Origin: Arthrobacter liuii
GTDB taxonomy: Bacteria; Actinomycetota; Actinomycetes; Actinomycetales; Micrococcaceae
Assembly: GCF_014639275.1 (NCBI RefSeq)
Contig: NZ_BMFW01000034.1
Location: forward strand, 1 to 35,870
DNA length: 35,870 nt
Reading direction: 5' to 3'
Shown: in pieces, positions 25,468 to 33,945 of the stretch
Numbering within the stretch: position 1 is the first letter of the stretch
How the letters are laid out: the number at the start of each line of letters is the position of its first letter
Position numbers and translations under genes: made by a program
Notes under the pieces: generated by a model
What the model saw: only the letters and a program-made list of their open reading frames with translations
Told to the model about the DNA's origin: nothing
The model's database searches: none

Positions 25468-26765
25468 TGGAGGGCTCCTTCAGTGCTGGAGGTGGTTGCG
25501 GGTTCGGGGGTGAATTCTTTGCGTTCTTTCAGTAGCACCAGGTAGATCACCGCTGCTGCGCCGCCGATCAGGCCTGCGATCACGAGGGCAGAGATGAAGC
25601 TGCCGGTGACCGTGGCAATGAATCCGGTGAGGATGGGAGCGATCCATCCGGCGATGTTGCCAATGAAGTTCTGCATTCCGGCAAGTGTTCCGGAGGCCCC
25701 GTTGGGTGCGATCTCGGAGACGATGGCCCAGGATGCACCGTTGGAGAACATCATGCCTCCGAGTGACGCTGCGATCAGGAGCACGGCGGAGAGCTGGTCG
25801 CCTACGAAAGCTGCCGGGATGATGGCCAGGGAGACGATCATGCCGGTGGCCATGACGCGGCGCCGGGCGCGGACGGCGGAGAGTCCGTTTTTGATCATGC
25901 GGTCTGACAGGTAGCCGCCGAGCAGGGCGCCGATGGAGGCGCAGACCCACGGCAGGATGGCGTAGAAGCCTGCGGTGATCAGGGTCATCTTCCGCTCGGT
26001 GACGAGGTACACCGGCAGCCAGGTCAGCATGAGGTAGAGCAGGTAGTCCTGGGCGAAGAGGCCGTAGAGGATGGCCCAGACGTTCTTCGACCGGAGCATC
26101 TGAGCCCAACGGATCTTGACCACGGGGCCTGCGGCCTGGGGTGCGGCATCGCCAGAGATGATGTGGGCCAGTTCGGCCGCGTTGACCTTCTTGTTGTCTT
26201 TGGGCTTGTTGGTGAAGTGGAAGAGCCACAGGCCAGCCCAGATGACACCGATTGCGCCGGTCAGAAGGAACGCCGTCTCCCATCCGAGGGTGGTGACGAC
26301 CCACGCTACCGCCGGGGTGGTTAAGCCGGCCCCTACGGCGATTCCCATGGTGAACAGCCCGTTGGCGATGCCGCGTTCCCGGGAGGGCAGCCAGTCGGAG
26401 ATAACCCGGACGTTGGTGGGGAACGCGGGGGATTCACCGATGCCCATGAGTGCGCGGACACCGATGAGGAGGCCGAAAGAGCGAACCATGCCGGTGAGCA
26501 TGGAGCAGATGGACCACCAGACGATGGCGATCGCATAGATGGCGCGGGCGCCGATCTTGTCGACCAGGACTCCGACGGGGATTTGCATCAGGGCATAGGT
26601 CCAGAAGAAGGCGGAGCCGAGCACGCCGAACTGGATCTTGTCCATGTTCAGGTCCTTCATCATGGAGGGGCCAGCGACCCCGAGGACTGAACGGTCCAGG
26701 TAGTTGATGGATGTTGCCAGGAATATGAGGGTGGCAACAATCCACCGCTTGTTGGTAGGTTTCAC
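25464..26765 (-). CDS. MFS transporter, anion:cation symporter (ACS) type
   Basis: This 433-residue 12-helix major facilitator begins WIVATLIFLATSINYLDRSV, the ACS-type opening (NYLDR) shared by hexuronate, galactonate, tartrate and phthalate carriers. The A-loop motif region VGVLVDKIGAR, RALMGIGESPAFPTNVRVIS and the central cytoplasmic loop (TNKPKDNKKVNAAELAHIIS) fit. These carriers import organic acids with protons. The start is GTG 26765, 10 nt after AAAGGAG. It sits between the aldehyde and Ldh-type dehydrogenases, so it most likely imports the pathway substrate. It appears intact. Confidence 0.88.
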   Translation of the reverse strand: MKPTNKRWIVATLIFLATSINYLDRSVLGVAGPSMMKDLNMDKIQFGVLGSAFFWTYALMQIPVGVLVDKIGARAIYAIAIVWWSICSMLTGMVRSFGLLIGVRALMGIGESPAFPTNVRVISDWLPSRERGIANGLFTMGIAVGAGLTTPAVAWVVTTLGWETAFLLTGAIGVIWAGLWLFHFTNKPKDNKKVNAAELAHIISGDAAPQAAGPVVKIRWAQMLRSKNVWAILYGLFAQDYLLYLMLTWLPVYLVTERKMTLITAGFYAILPWVCASIGALLGGYLSDRMIKNGLSAVRARRRVMATGMIVSLAIIPAAFVGDQLSAVLLIAASLGGMMFSNGASWAIVSEIAPNGASGTLAGMQNFIGNIAGWIAPILTGFIATVTGSFISALVIAGLIGGAAAVIYLVLLKERKEFTPEPATTSSTEGALQ

Positions 26766-26860
26766 AACTACTATCTCCTTTGATTTCGTCGTCTAGCTTG
26801 ATTCTTCTGATGCTTGTTTCGTGTTGTTTTGAGGTGGTGTCCTGAACCGGAACGGGGCGG

Positions 26861-28309
26861 TCACCACTTGGTAGCGATGTATTTGGTCTCCATAAATTCG
26901 AGCATTCCGTCCTGCGAGCCTTCGCGGCCCAAACCGCTTTGCTTGACGCCCCCGAATGGTGCCGCGGGGTCGGACAAAAGCCCTTGGTTGATGGCGATCA
27001 TTCCCGACTCGATCCGCTCGGCGATGGCGAGGCCGCGCTGCAGGTCCTTGGTGTAGATGTAGGCGGAAAGCCCAAGGACGGTGGAATTGGCGGCATCGAT
27101 GGCTTCGTCATCGGAGTCGAAGGCGATGATGCTGGCCACCGGTCCGAAAATTTCCTCCCTGACGATCCGTGAGCTGGCCGGAACGTGTGCCAGGACGGTG
27201 GGCGGGTAGAAATATCCTTGGCCTTCGGGCAGGGTGGCGCCGAGCAGGATTTCCGCGCCGTCGCTGACCGCTTCGGAAACGAGGGAACCGACCTTGGTCA
27301 CGGCCGCTGCATTGATCAGCGGCCCGCACCCTGATGATGGATCCGTGCCAGCCCCCATGGATAGTTCTCCCATGCGTGCGGCGAGTTTGCGCCCTAGTCC
27401 GTCGGCAATGCTGCGGTGCGCGTAGATGCGGTTTGCCGCCGTGCAGGCCTGGCCGCCGTTCCGCATTTTCGCGACCATGAGGCCCTCTACTGCGTCGTCG
27501 AGATCAGCGTCGTCGAAGACCAGGAACGGTGCGTTGCCGCCGAGCTCCATGGAGGTCTTCAGGACGTTGTCAGCGGACTCGTGGAGCAGGGTGCGTCCGA
27601 TTTCGGTGGAGCCCGTGAAGGACAGGGCGCGGACCCGGTCGTCGTGCAGCATCGTGGATACCACGGGGCCGGACTTTCGGGTGGTTACAACGTTCACGAC
27701 GCCCTCGGGCACCCCCGCGTCTCGGCAGCACTCGGCGATCAGGTAAGCCGTCAGGGGAGTTTCAGTGGCAGGTTTGAGCACCACGGTGCAGCCGGCGGCG
27801 AGGGCTGGTGCGATTTTCCGGGTCGCCATGGCCGCGGGGAAATTCCACGGAGTGACGAGGACGGCCACACCGATCGGTTCGTACTGGGCCAGGATGCGGT
27901 TCTTGCCTGAGGGGGAGACGCTGATGTGCCCCCGGGCCCGGACCGCCTCCTCGGAGTACCAGCGGAAGAACTCGGCGGCGTAGGCTGTCTCGCCGCGGGC
28001 GTCGGCCAGGGTTTTGCCGTTCTCGGTTGAGATCAGCCGGGCGATTTCTTCCGCGCGGCTGGTCATTTGTTCGAAGCAGCGCCGAAGGATTTCGGCCCGT
28101 TCCCTGGGGGCAAGAGCCTTCCACGCGGGCAGGGCTGCGGCTGCCGCATCAACGGCGTCGGTGGCCTGCTTTTCGTCGGCGTTTGCCACGGTGGCGATGA
28201 TTTGGCCGGTGGATGGGTTGAGGACAGGGATATGGTCGTTGGCGCCAGGAACGTAGTGCCCGCCGATCCACAGGTCAGTGTTTTGAAGCGATGTTGCGAT
28301 TGCGGTCAT
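26861..28309 (-). CDS. gabD: NAD(P)-dependent succinate-semialdehyde dehydrogenase-type aldehyde dehydrogenase
   Basis: This 482-residue aldehyde dehydrogenase has Asn156 in VTPWNFPAA, Glu255 in SMELGG, catalytic Cys289 in NGGQACTAANR, and the GabD-like end PFGGVKQSGLGREGSQDG followed by EFMETKYIATKW. Length and motifs match succinate-semialdehyde dehydrogenase; other short omega-acid aldehydes remain possible. It oxidises the aldehyde to the acid with NAD(P). The ATG at 28309 was chosen over an upstream extension because it gives the family N-terminus and follows AGGAAG. It lies 29 nt after the iron alcohol dehydrogenase, its likely partner in oxidising an alcohol to an acid. Confidence 0.87.
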   Translation of the reverse strand: MTAIATSLQNTDLWIGGHYVPGANDHIPVLNPSTGQIIATVANADEKQATDAVDAAAAALPAWKALAPRERAEILRRCFEQMTSRAEEIARLISTENGKTLADARGETAYAAEFFRWYSEEAVRARGHISVSPSGKNRILAQYEPIGVAVLVTPWNFPAAMATRKIAPALAAGCTVVLKPATETPLTAYLIAECCRDAGVPEGVVNVVTTRKSGPVVSTMLHDDRVRALSFTGSTEIGRTLLHESADNVLKTSMELGGNAPFLVFDDADLDDAVEGLMVAKMRNGGQACTAANRIYAHRSIADGLGRKLAARMGELSMGAGTDPSSGCGPLINAAAVTKVGSLVSEAVSDGAEILLGATLPEGQGYFYPPTVLAHVPASSRIVREEIFGPVASIIAFDSDDEAIDAANSTVLGLSAYIYTKDLQRGLAIAERIESGMIAINQGLLSDPAAPFGGVKQSGLGREGSQDGMLEFMETKYIATKW

Positions 28310-28338
28310 GCGTGTTGTCTTCCTAGGAGTGTGAGGGT

Positions 28339-29598
28339 CTATCGGGTTGCTGTGGCGGCGTGGACGAGTTGCCGGTCGCCTCGGAATGCGGCTGCTGCGA
28401 TGGTTTCCAGGGCGTCGATGTCCAGGGTGCGGGGGTTGTTCTCGACCAGCCGGGTTGCCTTCATTGCCTGGGTTGCCAGCCAACGTTCCTCGCCCTGTGG
28501 CATGCCGAGTCCGACGAGGGTGGAGGGGATGCCGATGTCGGTCAGGAGCGCGGCAATGCGGTCGATGAACAGGTGGGAGAGTTGCTCGTCGTCTTCTTGC
28601 CCGTTGCCCACGTTCATGGCACGGGCGAGGGCTGCGAACTCCGTCACGCGTGCTGGACGGTTGAACTCCATGACATAGGGGAGCAAGACGCCGACGCCGA
28701 CACCGTGCGGTGTATGTGTTGCTGCACCGACCGGGTACTGGAGGGCGTGGGCGGCTGCCGTCCCGCCGGTGCCGAGCGCCAGGCCGCCTGCCATTGCGGC
28801 GAACACCATGTCGTCCCGTGCCACCGCAAGGCGTGCCGGGTCTGCGTCGCCCTTGACGGCGGTCTTAAGGCTTCTGCCGATCGCCGCTGTTGCCGCCAGG
28901 GCATACTGATCGGTCAGCAGGGACTTGCCGACGAACACCCGCTCGGAAGCAAGGAGCGGTGTGGCAGGGCGCCGTATGGCAGTGAAAGACTCGATGGCGT
29001 GTGAGAGCGCATCCGTTCCCACGGCTGCCGTCAGCGCCGGCGGGGCGCTGTCGCTCAGTTCGGGATCGCAGATGGCGGTTACTGGCACGATGTGAGGGCT
29101 GGAGATGCCTACCTTCATCTCTCTGTCGAGATCACTCACGACGGCTACGGGTGTTGCCTCCGAGCCCGTTCCGGCCGTGGTGGGGACGGCGATGACGGGG
29201 ACTGTCGGGCCGGGGACGGCAAATTCCCCGTAGTAGTCCTGCGGCTTGCCGCCGTACGTGAGCAGTATTGCAATGACCTTCGCAAAATCCATGCATGTCC
29301 CGCCGCCGATCCCCACGACGACGTCGACGCGTTCACCGGCAAGTTTCTCCTTTGCGGCGAGGATGTCCGCGACGGGCAGTTCCGGTTGCACGTCAGCGAT
29401 GGTGGTGCAGTGGATGCCCGAGTCCTTCAGCTGGCGCATCATGCACTCAAATGCCGGTTCCTGGGCCATGCGGGCGTCGGTGACGATTAGGGCCCGTTGT
29501 GTTCCGGACGGCAGGTGTTGGGGGAGGGCGTGGCGCTGTCCCCTCCCGACGAGGATTGTGGCGGGCTGCCGGAGCAGGCCCAAGGCTGGCTGGTGCAT
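28339..29598 (-). CDS. Iron-containing alcohol dehydrogenase (4-hydroxybutyrate dehydrogenase-like)
   Basis: This 419-residue group III alcohol dehydrogenase has the NAD-binding GIGGGTCMDFAKV at 97-109, metal ligands Asp196 and His200 in GTDALSHAIESF, and His284 and His298 in AAHALQYPVGAATHTPHG. PTTAGTGSEATPVAVVSD is typical. Its position before a succinate-semialdehyde-type dehydrogenase suggests oxidation of 4-hydroxybutyrate or a similar omega-hydroxy acid; maleylacetate reductase or other Fe-ADH roles are less likely in this setting. ATG 29598 follows GAAGAGGA at 5 nt. It is the first gene of the operon, with the GntR regulator divergent from it. It appears intact. Confidence 0.87.
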   Translation of the reverse strand: MHQPALGLLRQPATILVGRGQRHALPQHLPSGTQRALIVTDARMAQEPAFECMMRQLKDSGIHCTTIADVQPELPVADILAAKEKLAGERVDVVVGIGGGTCMDFAKVIAILLTYGGKPQDYYGEFAVPGPTVPVIAVPTTAGTGSEATPVAVVSDLDREMKVGISSPHIVPVTAICDPELSDSAPPALTAAVGTDALSHAIESFTAIRRPATPLLASERVFVGKSLLTDQYALAATAAIGRSLKTAVKGDADPARLAVARDDMVFAAMAGGLALGTGGTAAAHALQYPVGAATHTPHGVGVGVLLPYVMEFNRPARVTEFAALARAMNVGNGQEDDEQLSHLFIDRIAALLTDIGIPSTLVGLGMPQGEERWLATQAMKATRLVENNPRTLDIDALETIAAAAFRGDRQLVHAATATR

Positions 29599-29697
29599 GT
29601 ATTCCTCTTCGAATTCAGCATTGGCGCAGTGCCGCCTCGGGGCGGTGATTGCGCGGGGTGTCTTCACTTCAGGCCGCTCTGCTGCTGCCGTGGTAGT

Positions 29698-29721
29698 TGA
29701 TAAATCAGATCCGATACGATC
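29698..29721. promoter_or_regulatory. Candidate GntR operator in the divergent promoter
   Basis: TGATAAATCA (29698-29707, TGAT/ATCA arms) abuts GATCCGATACGATC (29708-29721, GATC arms with a 6-bp centre). Both are symmetric elements of a size that GntR/FCD dimers bind, midway between the operon start at 29598 and the regulator start at 29755. This is pattern evidence only. Confidence 0.45.
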
Positions 29722-29754
29722 CAATGGTGAAGATAATTCAGGAAAGGTCAGACC

Positions 29755-30519
29755 ATGTCAAGAGAAAAAAGTGACCTGGGTCATGGGGGGCCCTGGCAGG
29801 ATGGCGATGGCGAGGGAGGAGCACGGAGGCGCCCGGGGCGGCTTGGTGACAGCGTCTACGACACGCTGCTCAATGAACTCCTGTCGGGGTCGATCGAGCC
29901 TGGCTCCCGCATCATGATCGACCGGCTGTCGCGCAGCCTCGGCGTGTCCCAGAGCCCGATCAGGGAGGCGTTGCTGCGGCTGGAGGCCCAAGGCCTGGTG
30001 ACCAAGACGCATCTGGTCGGCTACCGTGCGGCTGAAATGATGAGCCGACGCCAGTTCGAGGAGCTGTATGAGATGCGGCTCCTCCTCGAACCGTTCGCAG
30101 TGAGTGGTTGTGCCCGGCTGGCCAGCGAGAAGCAAATTGGCACGCTGGAGCATATGACAAGCGAAATGAAACAGCAGTCGGGGCGCGGCTCATATGCTTC
30201 GTTTGCCCAGCAGGACGCGGAATTCCATGAATTTATTGCTTCCTGTGGGGGGAACTCGCTGGTTCGGGACAGCCTCTCTGACCTGCACGGTCACCTCCAC
30301 CTCTTCCGCCTCCACTTCAACAACCAGGGCACGTCGGAGGCATTGCGGGAGCACGAGCAGATTCTTGCAGCGATCAAGGAACGCAACGCTGAGGGAGCGG
30401 CTGCCCTCATGAAGCGCCATATTGAAAATTCCAGGGACAGGCTGTTGAAAGCCTTTGCAAACGGAAGCGGCGACGCCCGGATAAGTCCTGCCACCGAAGG
30501 AGCGGTTGAAGAATCATGA
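29755..30519 (+). CDS. GntR-family regulator with FCD domain
   Basis: This 254-residue regulator has an N-terminal GntR winged helix (DSVYDTLLNELLSGSIEPGS, RLSRSLGVSQSPIREALLRL) at about 30-90 and a C-terminal FCD ligand domain with the metal-site pattern QQDAEFHEFIA (Asp and His), DLHGHLHLFRLH and LREHEQILAAI. FCD regulators of this kind sense organic acids and usually repress the adjacent operon. It is divergent from the five-gene operon and overlaps the following dehydrogenase by 4 nt, so it probably controls both. ATG 29755 follows AGGAAAGG. It appears intact. Confidence 0.88.
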   Translation: MSREKSDLGHGGPWQDGDGEGGARRRPGRLGDSVYDTLLNELLSGSIEPGSRIMIDRLSRSLGVSQSPIREALLRLEAQGLVTKTHLVGYRAAEMMSRRQFEELYEMRLLLEPFAVSGCARLASEKQIGTLEHMTSEMKQQSGRGSYASFAQQDAEFHEFIASCGGNSLVRDSLSDLHGHLHLFRLHFNNQGTSEALREHEQILAAIKERNAEGAAALMKRHIENSRDRLLKAFANGSGDARISPATEGAVEES

Positions 30520-31451
30520 AAGTCCTGCTCACCGACCAAGTATTTCCGAGCGTCGAGATCGAACGGATACTGCTCAGCGAAGCCGGGCACGAACTGGTTA
30601 TCGCGACCTCGGAGAAAGAGGCAAGGCAGCACCTGGTGGACGCGGATGCTGTACTGACGACGTACCACCCGCTGCCCGCCGACGTCCTGGCGACAATGCG
30701 GCGGGCCAAAATAATCGCGCGGTACGGCATCGGTGTGGACAACATCGACCTGGCGGCCGCCGAATCCCGTGGCATTACCGTCACCAACGTTCCTGACTAC
30801 TGCGTGGAGGAAGTGGCCGAACATGCGGTGGCGATGGCTTTGACGATCCATCGGCGGTTGCAGGACGCCGATGCTGCGGCCCGCAGGGGAGACTGGGGCG
30901 TTTCCTCCGTCCGCCCCATCCACCGGCTGTCCACCTTGACCGCGGGATTCCTGGGGTACGGCAGGATCGGACGGAAGGTAGCGGCCACGATGGCGACCTT
31001 CGGCTGCCGCATCATCGCCCACGACCCCTATGCGCCGCAGCTGCCAGCCTCTGTAACCGCTGTTAGCCTTGACGAACTCCTCGCACAGTCCGACCTCCTC
31101 TTCCTCCACGCACCGCTGACGCCAGATACGCGCGGAATCATCGACGCCGACGCGATAACGCGCATGCGGCCGAAAGCCATTGTTATCAATGTCGCACGCG
31201 GCCCCCTCGTTGTCCTGGAAGACCTGCTCGCGGCCCTCCGCGATCGCCGACTCGGGGGTGCGGGGCTGGACACTTTCCCGGTGGAACCGGTCGATTCTGA
31301 ACTACTTACAGACATCCCGAACCTGTTGGTCAGCCCGCATGCTGCCTACTATTCTGAGGAAGCACTCAAAGAATCTCAACGCAAAGCCCTAGGACAGGTC
31401 ATCAAAGTCCTTGCTGGGCAAAAGGCGGACTACGCCCTCGCCGGGTCATAA
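30516..31451 (+). CDS. D-2-hydroxyacid dehydrogenase (CtBP/SerA type)
   Basis: This 311-residue NAD-dependent dehydrogenase has the cofactor motif GYGRIG at 147-152 and the catalytic Arg228 in NVARGP, Glu257 in FPVEPVD and His275 in SPHAAYY. The order and length match the D-isomer-specific 2-hydroxyacid dehydrogenases, and IGVDNIDLAAAESRGITVTN is typical of the C-terminal-binding-protein-like branch. It converts a D-2-hydroxy acid to the keto acid, or the reverse. Its start overlaps the GntR stop (ATGA), so the two are translationally coupled. Together with the Ldh-type enzyme across the divergent promoter it could invert a hydroxyacid centre. It appears intact. Confidence 0.87.
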   Translation: MKVLLTDQVFPSVEIERILLSEAGHELVIATSEKEARQHLVDADAVLTTYHPLPADVLATMRRAKIIARYGIGVDNIDLAAAESRGITVTNVPDYCVEEVAEHAVAMALTIHRRLQDADAAARRGDWGVSSVRPIHRLSTLTAGFLGYGRIGRKVAATMATFGCRIIAHDPYAPQLPASVTAVSLDELLAQSDLLFLHAPLTPDTRGIIDADAITRMRPKAIVINVARGPLVVLEDLLAALRDRRLGGAGLDTFPVEPVDSELLTDIPNLLVSPHAAYYSEEALKESQRKALGQVIKVLAGQKADYALAGS

Positions 31452-31908
31452 GACTCCGGTCCTACTGAATCTAGTTCACACCGGGAATGGAGGCACTTGG
31501 ATGACCACTTCCAAGGCATGGGTCTCAAGTAACGTCGCGGGCAGATAGGGCCTCACTTGTTTCGCTCTTAGCGAGCACACCAAACGTCGATGATGGGCTT
31601 CCGTCAGCCCGGAGTGCTCGGAGGCTGGATGTTCGAGCCTCTCGCTGTCGTCGCTGGCGGTAGGGAAGATCTGTTGGCCTGTCACTAGTGGACATTGCCT
31701 TCGCTTTGCGGGACAAGAATCACTGCTTCTGGAATGGTAGGGCTTTGTAAGCCGTGTTCATGTTCCAGCCGATTGATACCAGTGTTGGCTGGAGGAACGG
31801 ACAGACGTGAACGCCGCAGAGCTCCGCAGGTGTGAACGTCATAATCCCAGGGCTGAGTGCTGCGGCGACGGGCGGCTGGCGGGACCGAATCCCTACCTTG
31901 GCGCCCGG
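31452..31908. other. Convergent intergenic stretch
   Basis: No gene is supported. A hairpin with GTTCCAGCC at 31762-31770 opposite GGCTGG at 31787-31792 (extended by a bulged GGAAC) may help to end transcripts from either side, but there is no T run. Confidence 0.4.
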
Positions 31909-32562
31909 TCAGCCTGCCGCTATCGCCGAATCGAAGAATGCGCGCTCGAGCCGGACAGCTTCTGTGAAGGTGTCCTTGACGCGTTCACGGATCACCGCGT
32001 CAGGGGGCTCGACAGCGTTGAACTCCTCCCGCAGCCACGCCACCCAGGCGTTGTACTCCGGGTTGTTGTGCAGCCGGATCCATTCGGCGTGCTTGGGTGC
32101 TGTCGGCCAGGAGTCCGGGCCGCCGGCACGTGCCGCCCAGTCGGCGTACAACCACTCGGCCACCAGCAGCACCGCAAGAATGTTGGGGTAGGTGCGGGTG
32201 TTCAGAGCGCGGCGCATCAACGCGTCGAAGTCGCGGGTGGCGATCGTCAGTTCGGGGTTGTCGCGTTCCGCTTCGGGGATGGCCAATTCCTCGAAACAGT
32301 CTTGGAAATAGCTGTTTTCGTCCGATGCGAAGGACCCCAAGACTTTGGCGAACACGAGCCTGGACGACAGCGACGGTGCGGAGGCCACTGCCTGCCCCAG
32401 CAGGGCAACAAAGGCATCGCAGAACTGGTAATCCTGTACTAGGTAGTGCCGCAGCACGGAATCCCGGAGGCTGCCGTCCAGCAGCCGGTTAACGAATCCG
32501 TGCCCGACGGCGGCGTCCCAGTCCTCGGCGCAGCTGCTTCTTAGCTCTTCGGCAAAGCTCAT
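31909..32562 (-). CDS. tenA: TenA-family protein lacking the active-site Cys (TenA_E-like)
   Basis: This 217-residue all-helical TenA/PQQC-superfamily protein keeps Asp44 (LVQDYQFCDAF), Tyr139 and a Glu near the C-terminus (LERAFF, Glu206) at the positions used by thiaminase II/TenA. The Cys expected at 135 is Ala, followed by Glu136 (LLVAEWLY). That is the mark of the TenA_E branch, linked in other organisms to salvage of formylaminopyrimidine or aminopyrimidine breakdown products of thiamine. ATG 32562 follows AGGAGG at 7-8 nt. It is encoded behind the aldo/keto reductase, 75 nt away, with a hairpin between. A transcription-regulator role, as older names suggest, is unlikely. Confidence 0.82.
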   Translation of the reverse strand: MSFAEELRSSCAEDWDAAVGHGFVNRLLDGSLRDSVLRHYLVQDYQFCDAFVALLGQAVASAPSLSSRLVFAKVLGSFASDENSYFQDCFEELAIPEAERDNPELTIATRDFDALMRRALNTRTYPNILAVLLVAEWLYADWAARAGGPDSWPTAPKHAEWIRLHNNPEYNAWVAWLREEFNAVEPPDAVIRERVKDTFTEAVRLERAFFDSAIAAG

Positions 32563-32585
32563 GGTGTTTCCTCCTAGACAACCAG

Positions 32586-32613
32586 GGCTCGGCATTCGTG
32601 GGAAGGCCGAGCC
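32586..32613 (-). promoter_or_regulatory. Intercistronic hairpin between aldo/keto reductase and TenA genes
   Basis: GGCTCGGC at 32586-32593 pairs with GCCGAGCC at 32606-32613, an 8-bp perfect stem with a 12-nt loop. On the minus strand no T run follows, so it is more likely an RNA-stability or attenuating structure than a terminator. It does not match a TPP riboswitch. Confidence 0.45.
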
Positions 32614-32637
32614 GAGGCGGGTTGGTTTATCGGGGGA

Positions 32638-33612
32638 TCAGTATCCGGCGATTTCGTGCGGGACGTACGGGTTTTCAAGGTCTGTCTTTTCCTCGGGTGT
32701 GAGCGTTAGCTCCAGAGAGCTCAGGGCGTCGTGGAGATGTTGTGGCTTGCTCGCACCGACGATTGGGGCGCTGACCACACTGTTGGAGCGGACCCAGGCC
32801 AGGGCTACTTGGGCGCGCGGCACCCCTCGGCGTTCGGCGATAGCGCGCACGGCGTCGGCGACCGCCTTGTCGCCGCTCTCGGCACTGTAGAGGGTCTTGC
32901 CGAACTCGTCCTTCTCCGAACGGTTGGTTTGCTCGTCCCAGTCCCGGGTCAGTTTGCCCCGGGCCAGGGGACTCCAGGGCAGGACCCCGATCTTTTGGTC
33001 GGCGCAGAGGGGGAACATTTCGCGTTCCTCCTCCCGGTATACGAGGTTGTAGTGGTCCTGCATCGTCACGAACCGGACCCAGCCATTGATTTGCTGCAGG
33101 TATAGGGCCTTGCTGAATTGCCATGCGGCCATCGAGGAGGCTCCGATGTAGCGGACTTTGCCGGCCTTGACGACGTCGTGCAGGGCTTCAAGCGTTTCCT
33201 CGATGGGCGTGGCGGGATCCCAACGGTGAATCTGGTACAGATCCACATAGTCCGTGCCCAACCTGGTCAGGCTGGCGTCAAGCTCCGCGAAGATGGCCTT
33301 ACGCGAGAGTCCCCTTCCGTTCGGGCCGGGTCGCATCACGCCGTGGACCTTTGTGGCGATCACGATTTCCTCGCGGCGGGTGAACTCGGCCAGCGCGCTG
33401 CCTACGATCTCTTCGCTGGAGCCGTTGGAGTAGACGTTCGCGGTGTCGAAGAAATTGATGCCGGCATCCACGGCTTGGCGGATCAGCGGCCGGCTCTCAC
33501 TTTCGGGCAGCGTCCACGGATGGGGACCCCGCGCGGGATCCCCATACGTCATACATCCCAGTGCCAGCGGTGAGATGTCCATGCCCGTGTTGCCGAGTTT
33601 GATGTAATCCAT
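32638..33612 (-). CDS. Aldo/keto reductase
   Basis: This 324-residue TIM-barrel NADP(H)-dependent reductase has the tetrad in order: Asp and Tyr in FFDTANVYSNGSSEE (about 50-65), Lys in VIATKVHG and His in YQIHRWDPATP. The C-terminal cofactor loop includes PIVGASKPQHL. It resembles the YajO/PdxI-like and general stress AKR branch. It reduces aldehydes or ketones in the cytoplasm; the substrate is unknown. ATG 33612 follows GGAGG at 6 nt and gives the family N-terminus (MDYIKLGNTGMDISPLALGC). It is the promoter-proximal gene of a pair with TenA. It appears intact. Confidence 0.87.
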   Translation of the reverse strand: MDYIKLGNTGMDISPLALGCMTYGDPARGPHPWTLPESESRPLIRQAVDAGINFFDTANVYSNGSSEEIVGSALAEFTRREEIVIATKVHGVMRPGPNGRGLSRKAIFAELDASLTRLGTDYVDLYQIHRWDPATPIEETLEALHDVVKAGKVRYIGASSMAAWQFSKALYLQQINGWVRFVTMQDHYNLVYREEEREMFPLCADQKIGVLPWSPLARGKLTRDWDEQTNRSEKDEFGKTLYSAESGDKAVADAVRAIAERRGVPRAQVALAWVRSNSVVSAPIVGASKPQHLHDALSSLELTLTPEEKTDLENPYVPHEIAGY

Positions 33613-33945
33613 GTTCGTCCTCCGCCTTGCAGTCCCGGGCGCAGTTGCAAACCCTGCCCCCACGCTATGTGAAGAACAGCCCCTTGTGGGGCGTCCGCAG
33701 GGCGACACGGGCGATCCCACTGTCCCGGCCTCGCAGGCGAACGAGATTCCGCTGAGGCTGGAGAACCTACCCCGGACCCAGCCCCGGCGGACCCCACCGA
33801 TGCCGTTCCCTACCTGCACCTAGTCAAGCGGGCCGGCTCTCTAGGTCGCAGTGTCATCCCACCGTATCGGCAATTCCTCGGGGCAAGTTCAGCTGCCATC
33901 CATTAGCATTTCCGGCAAGTGGCCAGTTAGGGGAGGGAGCTGTTC
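33613..33945. other. Divergent promoter region, no gene seen
   Basis: The space between the aldo/keto reductase start and the DUF4177-like start shows no coding frame. No clear palindrome or -35/-10 pair could be picked out. Confidence 0.35.

Noticed and set aside
23504..29598. Nicotine or 4-methylaminobutyrate catabolic operon, because a GabD-like enzyme occurs in an Arthrobacter-like genome
   Set aside because: None of the nicotine enzymes (amine oxidases, molybdenum hydroxylase, pseudooxynicotine hydrolase) is present.
32563..32637. TPP riboswitch before the TenA gene
   Set aside because: The 75-nt gap has one hairpin but not the conserved multi-helix THI-box core, and it lies inside an operon.
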